DNA of 34,629 bases from an uncultured bacterium (GCA_902761575.1 CACWKU010000042.1:1-34629), one strand, 5' to 3'; positions 6,738 to 14,036 are shown, counted from the first letter of the stretch. Made by a program: numbers and translations. Notes: a model not told the origin generated them from the letters alone.

Positions 6738-8110
6738 CGGCCGCCTGGACGCTCGTCGGGCGCGTGGGAGGGGCGCCACCAGTGGAGGAGGAAGGGCATC
6801 GACGCGGCGAAGGAGAGCAGGTCCGCGAGCGGCTGGGCCGTCTCGACGCCGACGACGCCCCACAGGCGCGGCAGCAGCAGGATCAGCGGGAAGAAGAAGA
6901 TGCCGCTGCGCATCGTCGAGAGCAGCGCCGCGCGTCCGCTCAGCCCCAGGCTCTGGAAGAGCATGTTGGTGCAGACCGTGGGGTGGTTGAGGACGAGCGT
7001 CGCGGCCTGCCAGCGGAGGGCCGCGGCGCCGACCGCGACGACGGCGGGGTCGTCGCGGAACCAGCGGACGAGCGCCGGCGCCGCGACGAACATCGGCAGG
7101 GCGAGCGCGGCCGTGACGGCGCATCCGGCGGCGACGGCGAAGCGCACCGCCGCGCGGACGCGTCCGCGCAGGCCGGCGCCCCAGTTGAAGCCGACGACGG
7201 GCTGCATCCCCTGGCCGACGCCGATGGCGACGGCGGTCGCGAGGAAGGACACGCGCCCGACGATCGACATCGCCGCGATGGCCGCGTCGCCCCACGCGGC
7301 CGCCTGGTGGTTGAGCAGCATCGGGCCGATGGCGTTGCAGGCGTTGCGGAGCAGGCTCGGCGAGCCGACGGCGAGGATGGAGCCCACGGTCGCGGGGCGG
7401 AGCGAAACGCGGCGGAGGCAGAACGCGCTCGCGGTGCGCCCGCGCCGGAACATCGAGAGCAGGATGGCGAAGCTCGCCGCCTGCGAGACCGCCGTCGCCA
7501 CGCCCGCTCCCGTGACGCCCCAGCCGAGCCCGAACATGAGGATCGGGTCGAGCCCGAGGTTGATGAACGAGCCCGAGAGCAGGCCCAGCATCGCGTAGAA
7601 CGCGCGCCCCTCGTAGCGGAGGATGTTGTTCATCACGCAGCTCGCGGTGAAGAGCGGCGCGGAGAGGAGCAGCCACCGCATGTAGTCCTTCGCGTGCGGC
7701 AGGATCGTGTCCGTGCTGCCGAGCGCGCGGGCGAGTGGCCCGAGGAAGAGGAGTCCCAGCGCGCCGACGAGCGCGCCGAACGCGAGCGAGAGGAAGAAGC
7801 TCGTCGAGGCGAACACGCGCGCCCGGTCGGCCTGCCCCGCGCCGAGGAGCCGCGAGATGTTGCTGCCGGCGCCGTGCCCGAAGAGGAAGCCGAACGCCAT
7901 CAGGACCGCCAGGAGCGCGAACACGATCCCGACCGCGCCGGAGGCGGACGTCCCGAGGCGGCTCACGAACCAGGCGTCGCCGGCGTTGTAGAGGTTGGAG
8001 ACAAGCATGCTCGCCACCGTCGGCGCCGCGAGGCGCGCGACGAGGCGTCCGACCGGCGCCTCCGTGAGACGTCGCCGCTGTTCGTCCGGCTTGTCGGACC
8101 CGTGCTTCAC
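6734..8110 (-). CDS. MATE family multidrug/Na+ antiporter
   Basis: Seen: 458 aa with about twelve hydrophobic segments. Early VGRLVARLAAPTVASMLVSN and YNAGDAWFVSRLG, then GHGAGSNISRLLGAGQADRA, and the second-half repeat AVAIGVGQGMQPVVGFNWGA are characteristic MATE (NorM/DinF-like) sequences; length fits the family. The start is taken as GTG at 8110, 4 nt after the nitroreductase 2 stop. A longer reading overlaps that gene and was rejected. Known: inner-membrane export of cationic drugs or metabolites driven by Na+ or H+. It is the last gene of the HD-HIT-nitroreductase-MATE run, suggesting detoxification. Confidence 0.88.
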   Translation of the reverse strand: MKHGSDKPDEQRRRLTEAPVGRLVARLAAPTVASMLVSNLYNAGDAWFVSRLGTSASGAVGIVFALLAVLMAFGFLFGHGAGSNISRLLGAGQADRARVFASTSFFLSLAFGALVGALGLLFLGPLARALGSTDTILPHAKDYMRWLLLSAPLFTASCVMNNILRYEGRAFYAMLGLLSGSFINLGLDPILMFGLGWGVTGAGVATAVSQAASFAILLSMFRRGRTASAFCLRRVSLRPATVGSILAVGSPSLLRNACNAIGPMLLNHQAAAWGDAAIAAMSIVGRVSFLATAVAIGVGQGMQPVVGFNWGAGLRGRVRAAVRFAVAAGCAVTAALALPMFVAAPALVRWFRDDPAVVAVGAAALRWQAATLVLNHPTVCTNMLFQSLGLSGRAALLSTMRSGIFFFPLILLLPRLWGVVGVETAQPLADLLSFAASMPFLLHWWRPSHAPDERPGGR

Positions 8111-8114
8111 CCGG

Positions 8115-8642
8115 CTACGCCCAGACGATGCGTCCCGGCTTGCGGGGGGCGCCGGCCGGGAGCGGCTCGGCGGCATAGCCAAGCGCGCAGTGGCCGATGC
8201 CCTCCCAATCGCCCTCGATGCCGAGCGACTTGAGGAGCGCCTTGCCCTCGTCGCTCTCGAACTCCTCCTTGGCGCGGTGAATCCAGATGGAGTCGACGCC
8301 GAGGGAGTGGGCCGCGAGCATAAGGTTGCCCATGACGAGCGAGCCGTCGTAGACGGCGGTGAACGCCTCCTTGTTCGCAACGACCGCGAGGACGACGGGC
8401 GCGCCATAGAACGGGTCGAACCCTTCGGGCCAGCCGCCGATCCTGCGGTTCTGGTCGGCGAGGCGGTCGCGCAGGGCCTTGTCGGCGATGGCGACGATCT
8501 TCACGGGCTGGCGGCCCATGCCGCTGGCGGCCCAGAGGCCGGCCTCGGCGATTTGCTCGACCAGCTCGCGCGGAACGGGGTCGGGCTTGAAGGCGCGGCA
8601 ACTGCGGCGCGATTTGATGGCTTCGATGACGGGATTGCTCAT
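8115..8642 (-). CDS. Nitroreductase family flavoprotein (copy 2)
   Basis: Seen: 175 aa, the same length and nearly the same sequence as the gene at 5533-6060: about 13 differences by hand alignment, most in residues 9-63. The FMN motif RRSCRAFKPDPV and the C-terminus RKPGRIVWA are intact, so neither copy is decayed. ATG at 8642; the upstream region differs from copy 1. It is 20 nt downstream of the HIT gene and 4 nt upstream of the MATE gene, so it belongs to a different operon from copy 1. Confidence 0.87.
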   Translation of the reverse strand: MSNPVIEAIKSRRSCRAFKPDPVPRELVEQIAEAGLWAASGMGRQPVKIVAIADKALRDRLADQNRRIGGWPEGFDPFYGAPVVLAVVANKEAFTAVYDGSLVMGNLMLAAHSLGVDSIWIHRAKEEFESDEGKALLKSLGIEGDWEGIGHCALGYAAEPLPAGAPRKPGRIVWA

Positions 8643-8662
8643 GGCGTGTCCTTCTTGCAAGA

Positions 8663-9085
8663 CTACAGCGCCGCCTTGATCTCGGTGATCAAGGCTTCAT
8701 ACTCGGCGGGTTTCAGGAACACGCGCTTCGGGTTCATCTCGAAGACGCCGCCGAACTCGAACCCGCCCTCATACTTCGGGACGAGGTGGAAGTGCAGGTG
8801 GCAGCCCGTGTCGCCGTAGGCGCCGTAGTTGACCTTCTTCGGGGCGAAGGCCGTGTGCAGCGCGCGGGCGACATGGGCGACGTCGTCCAGGAACGCGCGG
8901 CGGTCCTCGTCGGAGAGGTCGACCATCTCGCTTACATGGAACTTGGAGGCGACGATGACGCGGCCACGGTGGCTCTGCTCCTTGAAGAGGTAGAGCTTGG
9001 AGGCGGGCAGCTCGCAGATCTTGATGCCGAAGGCGTCAAGGGGCGCTCCTTCGGCGCAGTAGGCGCAGTTGGGGTCGTTGATCAT
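8663..9085 (-). CDS. HIT family (histidine triad) hydrolase
   Basis: Seen: 140 aa. The histidine triad is HLHFHLVP with His96, His98 and His100, His98 being the expected nucleophile position. An N-terminal C7-x2-C10 pair (CAYCAE) recalls the zinc-binding HIT subgroup. FKEQSHRGRVIVASKFHVSE is typical of the family. Start ATG 9085 with GAAAGGA; a 7-codon longer start lacks its own ribosome site. Known: HIT proteins hydrolyse or transfer nucleotides (AMP-lysine, Ap4A, GalT-like). Substrate cannot be told. It is 17 nt after the HD gene. Confidence 0.88.
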   Translation of the reverse strand: MINDPNCAYCAEGAPLDAFGIKICELPASKLYLFKEQSHRGRVIVASKFHVSEMVDLSDEDRRAFLDDVAHVARALHTAFAPKKVNYGAYGDTGCHLHFHLVPKYEGGFEFGGVFEMNPKRVFLKPAEYEALITEIKAAL

Positions 9086-9102
9086 GGCGTGTTCCTTTCT
9101 TG

Positions 9103-9678
9103 TCATGCCTTGGGCAGCAGCCCGACTTCGGCCGCGTAGGGCTTCATGCCGTCGATGCAGACCGCGATGGCGGCGGGGAGGTCGAGCCCGACCAGCTCCG
9201 CGCCCTGGCGGATGATGTCCCGGTTGCAGCCGGCGGCGAACTTCTTGTCCTTGAACTTCTTCACGACGCTCTTGGGCTCGAGGTCGGAGATGCCGGTCGG
9301 CCGCATGAGCGCCGCCGCCCAGACGAGGCCGGAAAGTTCGTCGGCACAGAAGAGGCTCTTCTCGAGGTCGGTCTCGGGCTTCACGTCGTTGCAGATGCCC
9401 CAGCCGTGGCTCAGGATCGCGCGGACGTCGTCCGCGTCGACGCCCTCGGCGAGAAGCTCCGCCTCCGTGTGCTTGAGATGCTCCTCCGGGAAGCGCTCGT
9501 AGTCGTAGTCGTGGAGGAATCCGACGGCGCCCCAGTGTTCGACCTCCTCCGGCGGCTGGCCGAAGTGGCGCGCGAACGCCTCCATGCAGCCCCGGACGTT
9601 CGTGGCGTGGACGACCAGGTGCGGGTCGCTCGTCGTCGTGGCGAGCAGTTCCTTGGCGCGGGAAAGGGTGAGTTTCAT
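9103..9678 (-). CDS. HD domain phosphohydrolase-like protein
   Basis: Seen: 191 aa with the HD-superfamily metal residues in order: His24, His56-Asp57 (GFLHDYDYERFPEEHLKHTE), His91 (ILSHGWG) and Asp113 (CADELSG). Known: HD proteins are metal-dependent phosphohydrolases, often of nucleotides; this small stand-alone type is uncharacterised. The ATG at 9678 has a TAGAAT box exactly 7 nt upstream and no Shine-Dalgarno, so translation is probably leaderless. It is the first gene of the four-gene run HD-HIT-nitroreductase-MATE. Confidence 0.82.
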   Translation of the reverse strand: MKLTLSRAKELLATTTSDPHLVVHATNVRGCMEAFARHFGQPPEEVEHWGAVGFLHDYDYERFPEEHLKHTEAELLAEGVDADDVRAILSHGWGICNDVKPETDLEKSLFCADELSGLVWAAALMRPTGISDLEPKSVVKKFKDKKFAAGCNRDIIRQGAELVGLDLPAAIAVCIDGMKPYAAEVGLLPKA

Positions 9679-9685
9679 GACGGCG

Positions 9686-9691
9686 ATTCTA
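9686..9691 (-). promoter_or_regulatory. Leaderless-type -10 box for HD operon
   Basis: TGGTAGAAT on the minus strand, 7 nt before the ATG at 9678. TTCCAT 17 bp upstream is a weak -35. The GTTCTGGTAGAATCGCC block is shared with the PhzF promoter. Confidence 0.6.
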
Positions 9692-9758
9692 CCAGAACGT
9701 CCCGGAAGATGGAAGCCGCCCGCACCGCATCCGCGGCGGTTTCGGCGCTTGGCCGGTC

Positions 9759-10562
9759 CTAGCCGACAGGCTCCAGTTCGGCCGTCGAGAAGAGGACGGC
9801 GCGGGCCGAAATCCGGACGCGGGGCCCGTCGACGGTCGCGACGAGCGAGCCGGTCCGGGCCGAGGCCTGGAACGCGCGGATTTCGGAACGGCCGAGCCGG
9901 CGGCTCCAATACGGGGCGATCAGGCAGTGCGTCGAGCCCGTGACCGGATCCTCGGGGATCCCGATCCGCGGGGCGAAGACGCGCGAGACGCAATCGTAGC
10001 CCCCGCCCGGACGGGCCCGGGCCGTGATGGCGACGCACGTCGCGTCGAGCGTGGCCAGCGCGGGGCCGTCCGGCCGGAACGCCCGAACGGCATCCTCGTC
10101 CTCCAGCTCGAAGAGCAGGTCTCGGTCGCGCGCGGCGGCCACGGGACGGACGCCCCCGAGGGCGCGCACCATCGCTTCGTCCACCGGGAGGGGCCGCGGC
10201 TCGTATGCGGGGAAGTCCATTTCAAAGGCATCGCCCGCGCGGCGGACGACAAGCTCCCCCCGCCGCGCGAGGAACCGGACGGAGTCCGCGCCGGGACGCG
10301 CAAGGCGGAGGACGGCGAACGCGGCGCCGAGCGTCGCGTGGCCGCAAAGGTCGATCTCGTCCGACGGCGTGAAAAACCGCAGTCCCCAGGCGGCGCCGTC
10401 GGGGACGGCGAAGGCCGTCTCCGAGAGATTGTTCTCGGCGGCGATGCTGCGCATGAGCGTCTCGGACGGCCATTCGTCGAGCAGGCACACGGCCGCGGGA
10501 TTGCCCCGGAACGGAACGCCGGCGAAGGCGTCCACGACATACTGTCGGATCTTGGATTTCAT
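9759..10562 (-). CDS. PhzF family isomerase/epimerase
   Basis: Seen: 267 aa. [13 protein letters not shown] (20-32), [11 protein letters not shown] with the family glutamate at Glu48, [14 protein letters not shown], and the late motif [19 protein letters not shown] define PhzF-like proteins; length fits (260-300 aa). Known: two-domain cytoplasmic enzymes of the diaminopimelate-epimerase fold. Only the phenazine enzyme has a well-defined reaction, and no phenazine genes are here, so the substrate is unknown. ATG at 10562 with TTGCGC-17-TAGAAT and 7 nt to the start: leaderless. It is divergent from the ubiquitin gene across an 80-bp promoter region. Confidence 0.9.
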   Translation of the reverse strand: MKSKIRQYVVDAFAGVPFRGNPAAVCLLDEWPSETLMRSIAAENNLSETAFAVPDGAAWGLRFFTPSDEIDLCGHATLGAAFAVLRLARPGADSVRFLARRGELVVRRAGDAFEMDFPAYEPRPLPVDEAMVRALGGVRPVAAARDRDLLFELEDEDAVRAFRPDGPALATLDATCVAITARARPGGGYDCVSRVFAPRIGIPEDPVTGSTHCLIAPYWSRRLGRSEIRAFQASARTGSLVATVDGPRVRISARAVLFSTAELEPVG

Positions 10563-10569
10563 GTCGGCG

Positions 10570-10598
10570 ATTCTACCAGAACGTCCCCTCGCGCGCAA
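10570..10598 (-). promoter_or_regulatory. Leaderless promoter of PhzF gene
   Basis: TTGCGC, 17 bp, TAGAAT (10570-10575) on the minus strand; 7 nt separate the -10 from the ATG. Confidence 0.6.
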
Positions 10599-10606
10599 AA
10601 CCGGGC

Positions 10607-10635
10607 TTTCGCCGGCGGCGGCGGTGTGGTAGACT
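10607..10635 (+). promoter_or_regulatory. Leaderless promoter of secreted ubiquitin gene
   Basis: TAGACT at 10630-10635 with TGTGG before it; 7 nt to the ATG at 10643 and no Shine-Dalgarno. The possible -35 17 bp upstream is TTTCGC (weak). Confidence 0.55.
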
Positions 10636-10642
10636 CCCGGAC

Positions 10643-11320
10643 ATGAAACCGTGCATTTTTTCAGCGTTCGTCCGTTGGCTCGCGGCCGCCGTCCTCGCCT
10701 TCGGCCTAGCGGCGGACGCTGCGGCATGGCAGCTGTTCGTCCGGACGCCGACGGGCAAGACGGTTACGCTCGAAGTCGAATCGAACGACACCATCGAGAA
10801 CATCAAGCAGAAGATGCAGGAGAAGGAGGGTATCCCGCCCGACCGTCAGAGACTCGTCTTCCGCGGGACGATTCTCGAGGACGGCCGGACACTTGCGGAC
10901 TACGACATCTGGAAGGAAATGACGTTGCTTCTCGTCCTGCGGTCAAGAGATGGCGAGTCGACCACAAGATTCTCCTCCATCGTTTTTTCGGGAATCACGG
11001 TGGGCTCCAGCCGCATTGCACTGACGCTCGACGCCGTCGTTTCGACGGGAAGCATCGAAACCCTTTATTCCGATTTCAACACCGCGATTCGCGTTGCGGC
11101 ATCCCCGACGCTCGACGGTCTTGCCTCCATCGCCTCCTTCGACGATTGCAACGAAACGAACTCCGTGACCGTGAAGGGCGGAGCCGTCTTACGTTCCGGC
11201 CAGCCGGGAGCCTATTCCGTCACGATGAACGTCATCCCGCCTTCCGGGGGCTGTCATTTTTTCAAGGTGTTCGCGAAAGCCGAGGACGAGCCACCTTCGG
11301 ACGACGCACAAGACCCGTAG
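10643..11320 (+). CDS. Secreted protein with near-eukaryotic ubiquitin domain and C-terminal extension
   Basis: Seen: 225 aa. Residues 1-28 are a Sec signal peptide (basic start, hydrophobic core, ADAAA cleavage site). Cleavage after Ala28 would leave the ubiquitin domain at the very N-terminus (Trp29 aligns with ubiquitin Met1, Gly104 with Gly76). Aligned by eye to human ubiquitin, 53 of 76 positions are identical: the TGKT, EGIPPD and LEDGRTL blocks are intact. Lysines 11, 27, 29, 33 and 63 are kept; Lys6 is Arg and Lys48 is Thr. Ile44 is Val, His68 is Leu, and the C-terminal LRGG becomes SRDG. About 120 residues follow, unrecognised, with two cysteines, ending PPSDDAQDP. Known: Bacteroides fragilis carries an acquired, exported ubiquitin. 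Inferred: transfer from a eukaryote and a role in the envelope or outside the cell. It is convergent with DUF2400 (3-nt gap). Confidence 0.9.
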   Translation: MKPCIFSAFVRWLAAAVLAFGLAADAAAWQLFVRTPTGKTVTLEVESNDTIENIKQKMQEKEGIPPDRQRLVFRGTILEDGRTLADYDIWKEMTLLLVLRSRDGESTTRFSSIVFSGITVGSSRIALTLDAVVSTGSIETLYSDFNTAIRVAASPTLDGLASIASFDDCNETNSVTVKGGAVLRSGQPGAYSVTMNVIPPSGGCHFFKVFAKAEDEPPSDDAQDP

Positions 11321-11323
11321 GCG

Positions 11324-12073
11324 TTACGACTCCGCGTCGATCCCGAGCCCGTAGAGGGCGAAGTCGCCCCTGCACGGGTCGCCGGGGAACGCCTCGGCCA
11401 GGCGCGCGGTGATTTCGAGCGCCGTGTGCATCGTCGCCGCGTTGGTTCTGACGAGCCCGAGGTTCCGGGCCTGCCGCAGGACGTGGACGTCCAGCGGAAC
11501 GATGAGGGTCGACTTGTCGAACCAGTCGCTCCACAGACCGTAGTCGACCGGGGAGCCGTCGCGGACCATCCAACGGAGGAACAGGCAGAGCCGCTTGCAG
11601 GCCGAGGAGCAGTCCTTGGGGACGATGGGCGCCGCCTTGCCCGCGAAGGCCCCGCAGAGCGCGCACAGGGCCGCCGGCGCGGTCGTGGCGCCGTTTGCCC
11701 GCAGGAAGGCCCCGAGGCCGCCGTGGCGCCGCAGGAGCGTCCGCAGCGCGGCGAAGAGCTCGTGCATCCTCCCGTAGGAGAAAAGACGGTAGAAGCTGCG
11801 GCCGTCGCCCGCCCGGAAACGCCGGGCATACCGGCCCTCGAGAATCCACCCGTGGACGTCGCCGCCGGCCATGTCCACAATCTCCTGGATCTTGGGGAGG
11901 AACTGCTTCCGGCTGCCGTAGCTCAGACACGCCGCCACGAACGCCATCGTCTCGACGCCGGGTCCGGATGTCGTGTGCAGAAAACGGATGGGATCGTCAT
12001 CTGCGAAGGACGCTGTCTCGTACTTGGCGGCGAGGCGGCGGAGGCGTGTCTTTGTGCGGGGCGACAGGCTCAC
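11324..12073 (-). CDS. DUF2400 / TIGR02757 family protein
   Basis: Seen: 249 aa from GTG at 12073, which overlaps the stop of the upstream gene (GTGA). PIRFLHTTSGP, FVAACLSYGSRKQFLPKI, FYRLFSYGRM, CSSACKRLCLFLRWMVRDGS, VDYGLW, and LIVPLDVHVLRQARNLGL then DFALYGLGID are the conserved blocks of this family. The later part resembles helix-hairpin-helix DNA glycosylases, so a DNA-related role is often suspected, but no function is established. It is the third gene of an operon with a 66-aa and a 125-aa gene. Confidence 0.87.
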   Translation of the reverse strand: MSLSPRTKTRLRRLAAKYETASFADDDPIRFLHTTSGPGVETMAFVAACLSYGSRKQFLPKIQEIVDMAGGDVHGWILEGRYARRFRAGDGRSFYRLFSYGRMHELFAALRTLLRRHGGLGAFLRANGATTAPAALCALCGAFAGKAAPIVPKDCSSACKRLCLFLRWMVRDGSPVDYGLWSDWFDKSTLIVPLDVHVLRQARNLGLVRTNAATMHTALEITARLAEAFPGDPCRGDFALYGLGIDAES

Positions 12074-12447
12074 TCGTCCACCTCCACGTAGTCGCATCCG
12101 GCTTCGAGAAGCGCTTCCTCGATGGCCGGAGCTGCCGCGGCAAACGCGGATTCATCCAACCCCACGGCCGACGGCAGCAGTTCGTAGAAGAGCAACTCGA
12201 GCAGGAACCTGAGGGAGCCCGGCACGGGCGTCCGGGATGCGCTCTTCGCGGCCGCCTCGATGACGGGGACGAGCGGTGCCGGGATTTCGCTCCGTGTTCG
12301 GATCGGCACGGGCCGCATCCAGATTTCCACGTCGAGCCAGAAGGTCCGCCCCGCGGAGTCTGTCAATTCGACCCAGCGGTCCGCCTCCCGCTCCGGCGGA
12401 GGGCGGCGGCGGACGTAGTGGTGTTCAGCGGGCCGTTGGACGCCCAT
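12070..12447 (-). CDS. Unrecognised 125-aa protein in DUF2400 operon
   Basis: Seen: 125 aa from ATG at 12447; its start lies inside the 3' end of the 66-aa gene (23-nt overlap) and its stop overlaps the DUF2400 start. The N-terminus is basic (HHYVRRRPPPERE), then WVELTDSAGRTFWLDVEIWM looks like a beta hairpin. The C-terminal half is helical and acidic (AAPAIEEALLEAGCDYVEVDE). No family is recognised. The overlaps mean the three proteins are made together, so a shared task is likely. Confidence 0.6.
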   Translation of the reverse strand: MGVQRPAEHHYVRRRPPPEREADRWVELTDSAGRTFWLDVEIWMRPVPIRTRSEIPAPLVPVIEAAAKSASRTPVPGSLRFLLELLFYELLPSAVGLDESAFAAAAPAIEEALLEAGCDYVEVDE

Positions 12448-12625
12448 GATTCTCCTCCGTGACGAAGATCGACTGGCGGGGCGGCTGGGCTCCGAAGAGG
12501 TTCGGCTGGATCGGCGCGTCCTTGATGGTGGCGCCCGGCGCATTCGCCCCGACGAGCAGGTCGCCGCCGGTGAACTCGTCAAGCGTGGTCTGCCGAAGGG
12601 GCTTCTGGGACGTCAGCTTTTTCAT
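12425..12625 (-). CDS. 66-aa protein with sliding-clamp-like motifs
   Basis: Seen: 66 aa, first gene of the DUF2400 operon. It has no obvious fold and contains two short motifs: RQTTLDEF (residues about 12-19, PIP-box-like Q-x2-L-x2-F) and IQPNLFGA (about 42-49, resembling the bacterial beta-clamp pentapeptide QxxLF). Both are short enough to occur by chance. ATG at 12625 has TAGAAT 7 nt upstream, so it is probably leaderless. If the motifs are real, the operon would act at replication forks or in repair, which would fit a DNA role for DUF2400. Confidence 0.55.
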   Translation of the reverse strand: MKKLTSQKPLRQTTLDEFTGGDLLVGANAPGATIKDAPIQPNLFGAQPPRQSIFVTEENHGRPTAR

Positions 12626-12632
12626 GGCGCCC

Positions 12633-12638
12633 ATTCTA
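12633..12638 (-). promoter_or_regulatory. Leaderless-type -10 box for 66-aa/125-aa/DUF2400 operon
   Basis: TGGTAGAAT on the minus strand, 7 nt before the ATG at 12625; TTGTTT 17 bp upstream is a usable -35. That -35 overlaps the U-run region of the upstream RNA terminator. Confidence 0.6.
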
Positions 12639-12653
12639 CCAGAAGGGAACCGG

Positions 12654-12820
12654 AAAAACAAAAAGGAGCGATGCCCTTCAAACCGCTGCCGGTTGGTCCC
12701 GAAGGACTCCAAGCCACACGGAGGCATCGCTCCGAAGAAGTGGAAACGACGCGGCCTTACCCCGGGCCCGAATCTCACGGGCAAAGCTCGAAGCTACAGG
12801 CGCCTTGTCGCTTCCGAGGG
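12654..12820 (-). ncRNA. Candidate two-domain structured small RNA
   Basis: Seen on the minus strand, from a TTGACG-17-GAGAGT promoter to a U5GU5 tail. Domain 1 is closed by a 9-bp stem (12807-12815 with 12742-12750, one G.U) and contains hairpin 12766-12782 (GCCCG/CGGGC). Domain 2 is closed by a perfect 11-bp stem (12723-12733 with 12665-12675) enclosing two hairpins: 12696-12707 (GUCC-UUCG-GGAC) and 12681-12694 (AACCG/CGGUU). The U-run 12664-12654 follows domain 2 directly, as in an intrinsic terminator. No convincing ORF fills the interval. The length (about 160 nt) fits 6S RNA, but the two side-by-side domains do not resemble the long 6S rod. Not assigned to a known class. Confidence 0.6.
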
Positions 12821-12823
12821 CGG

Positions 12824-12852
12824 ACTCTCTCACATTCCTCCGCCTGCGTCAA
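12824..12852 (-). promoter_or_regulatory. Promoter of the structured RNA
   Basis: Minus strand TTGACG (12847-12852), 17 bp, GAGAGT (12824-12829). Transcription should start near 12817. Confidence 0.6.
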
Positions 12853-12937
12853 GCCCCGGAAAGGCCCCTGTTTGCGCGCGGCGGCCCCGTGCCGCGTCAT
12901 TGGCCGCCGGCCGCCCCCGGCGCGAACGTGGCGCGTT

Positions 12938-13171
12938 CTACGGCCTCCTCGCGAGGTCGGGCGGGAGCCCGATGCCGGGGAAGTTCCGGTCGCCGGCCCT
13001 GACGGCGGCAAGCTCGGCCTCGCAGGCCTTGGCGTAGTCGGGATGCCGGCGCTCTGCCTCCGTGCAGGCGAGGCAGATCGGGTCGGTATTGAACCGACTC
13101 ATCGTGCGGCCGCCGGCGAGGTCGGCGCCGCAGCGCGGGCAGGTGCGTGCGGCGAAGAAGGGGTCGCTCAT
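12938..13171 (-). CDS. Small zinc-ribbon-like protein
   Basis: Seen: 77 aa. Two CxxC pairs, CPRC near residue 11 and CLAC near residue 33, are spaced like a treble-clef or zinc-ribbon knuckle. The rest is a charged helix (EAERRHPDYAKACEAELAAV) and a Pro/Gly-rich tail. It starts at ATG 13171, overlapping the stop of the 160-aa gene (ATGA), with GGAGAAGAA upstream. It is the last gene of the array's unit 8 (promoter 14008-14036). A DNA- or protein-binding role is plausible but not shown. Confidence 0.65.
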   Translation of the reverse strand: MSDPFFAARTCPRCGADLAGGRTMSRFNTDPICLACTEAERRHPDYAKACEAELAAVRAGDRNFPGIGLPPDLARRP

Positions 13172-13650
13172 TTCTTCTCCTTTCCGTCGCCCGTGAAGCT
13201 CGCGATGTCTTCGAGAATTGTCCCGGCCTTGACCATGAGGCCCTCCGGGTCTTTGCAGAAGCGGTCGAGCCCCTCTATTCCCTGTTCGCTGACGATGCCC
13301 CCGAAGGCGTCGAGAAAGGCCGCGAGAGCGTTGCCCGCGCCAACGAGAAGGCTCGTGGCCGAGCGGCCGCTCTTCGCGCCTTGCGCGCCCTCGTGGAATC
13401 GGGCGGCCGTCGGGTCCAGGAGATCGCCGGCCGTGGCGAGAAGCTCCATCGCCCGGGCCGTGCAGGTCTGCGCGCGGTCGATGGATTCGCGTTGGACCGG
13501 CGAGGCGTCGGGGAAGTCCGACTCGAGGTCGATCTTCCGGTTCTCCGCCTCGTTGGCGAGACGGGCGAGCGAGGCGCGGATGTCCTCGATCCGCGGCGGA
13601 CAGGGTCTCGCGGTTTCGACCGCGGCGGTTCGTGTGGCCTTTCGTGGCAT
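13168..13650 (-). CDS. Unrecognised 160-aa helical protein (array unit 8)
   Basis: Seen: 160 aa from the second of two in-frame ATGs (13650), chosen because AGGGAG stands 7 nt before it. The N-terminus is basic (MPRKATRTAAVETARPCPP). The rest is predicted mostly helical with long polar helices (IEDIRASLARLANEAENRKI; ALAAFLDAFGGIVSEQGIEG). The C-terminus is lysine-rich (GDGKEKK). It has no signal peptide. It lies 17 nt after the 98-aa gene and overlaps the 77-aa gene, so the three form one transcription unit. Family not recognised. Confidence 0.6.
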   Translation of the reverse strand: MPRKATRTAAVETARPCPPRIEDIRASLARLANEAENRKIDLESDFPDASPVQRESIDRAQTCTARAMELLATAGDLLDPTAARFHEGAQGAKSGRSATSLLVGAGNALAAFLDAFGGIVSEQGIEGLDRFCKDPEGLMVKAGTILEDIASFTGDGKEKK

Positions 13651-13667
13651 GGTCATTCTCCCTTTGA

Positions 13668-13964
13668 TTACCGATTGTCGTGTTTTCCTTCGAAGTAGAT
13701 GGTGACGGCCCGGTCGTCGCCGTAGGGGATGTTGACGTTGGGGCAGCCCTCGTCGATCTCGCACTTGCCGCCCAGGGCGAGGATGCGGACGGCGTGGGCG
13801 ATGTTGCGCCGCGTGATCTCGTCGCCCTCGTGGTAGCGGCCGCGGCATCCGCAGCGGCAGCAATGGTCCTGCCCGACGTAGATTTTCGTGATTCTTCCGA
13901 ACCGCTCGACGAACCCGTCGAGCTTTCTCTGCGCCTCCGCGCGCACTTCATCCGTGATGGTCAT
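13668..13964 (-). CDS. Unrecognised 98-aa cysteine-containing protein (array unit 8)
   Basis: Seen: 98 aa. A CCRCGCRGRYH cluster near residue 35 and GKCEIDEGC near residue 68 give five to six cysteines plus a histidine that could bind zinc. The rest is a charged N-terminal helix and a C-terminal strand (DRAVTIYFEGKHD). It starts at ATG 13964 behind CAAGGAGAAGC. First gene of unit 8, whose promoter is the repeated TTGACT element at 14031-14036. Function unknown. Confidence 0.6.
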   Translation of the reverse strand: MTITDEVRAEAQRKLDGFVERFGRITKIYVGQDHCCRCGCRGRYHEGDEITRRNIAHAVRILALGGKCEIDEGCPNVNIPYGDDRAVTIYFEGKHDNR

Positions 13965-14007
13965 TGTTGCTTCTCCTTGGGTGTGGGGTTGTTGACGGCT
14001 CCCATAT

Positions 14008-14036
14008 TGCGTAACCGGGGGTCAATATCCAGTCAA
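14008..14036 (-). promoter_or_regulatory. Array promoter 8 (TTGACT-17-TACGCA)
   Basis: TTGACT (14031-14036) and TACGCAATATGG (block 14002-14013), spacer 17 bp; drives the 98-, 160- and 77-aa genes. One of eight copies. Confidence 0.75.

Noticed and set aside
12665-12733. Plus-strand reading of the RNA locus as a twister ribozyme (GCCGGU...CCAAGCC look-alike)
   Set aside because: The conserved internal-loop and pseudoknot order of twister is missing, whereas the minus strand has a promoter and a U-run terminator.
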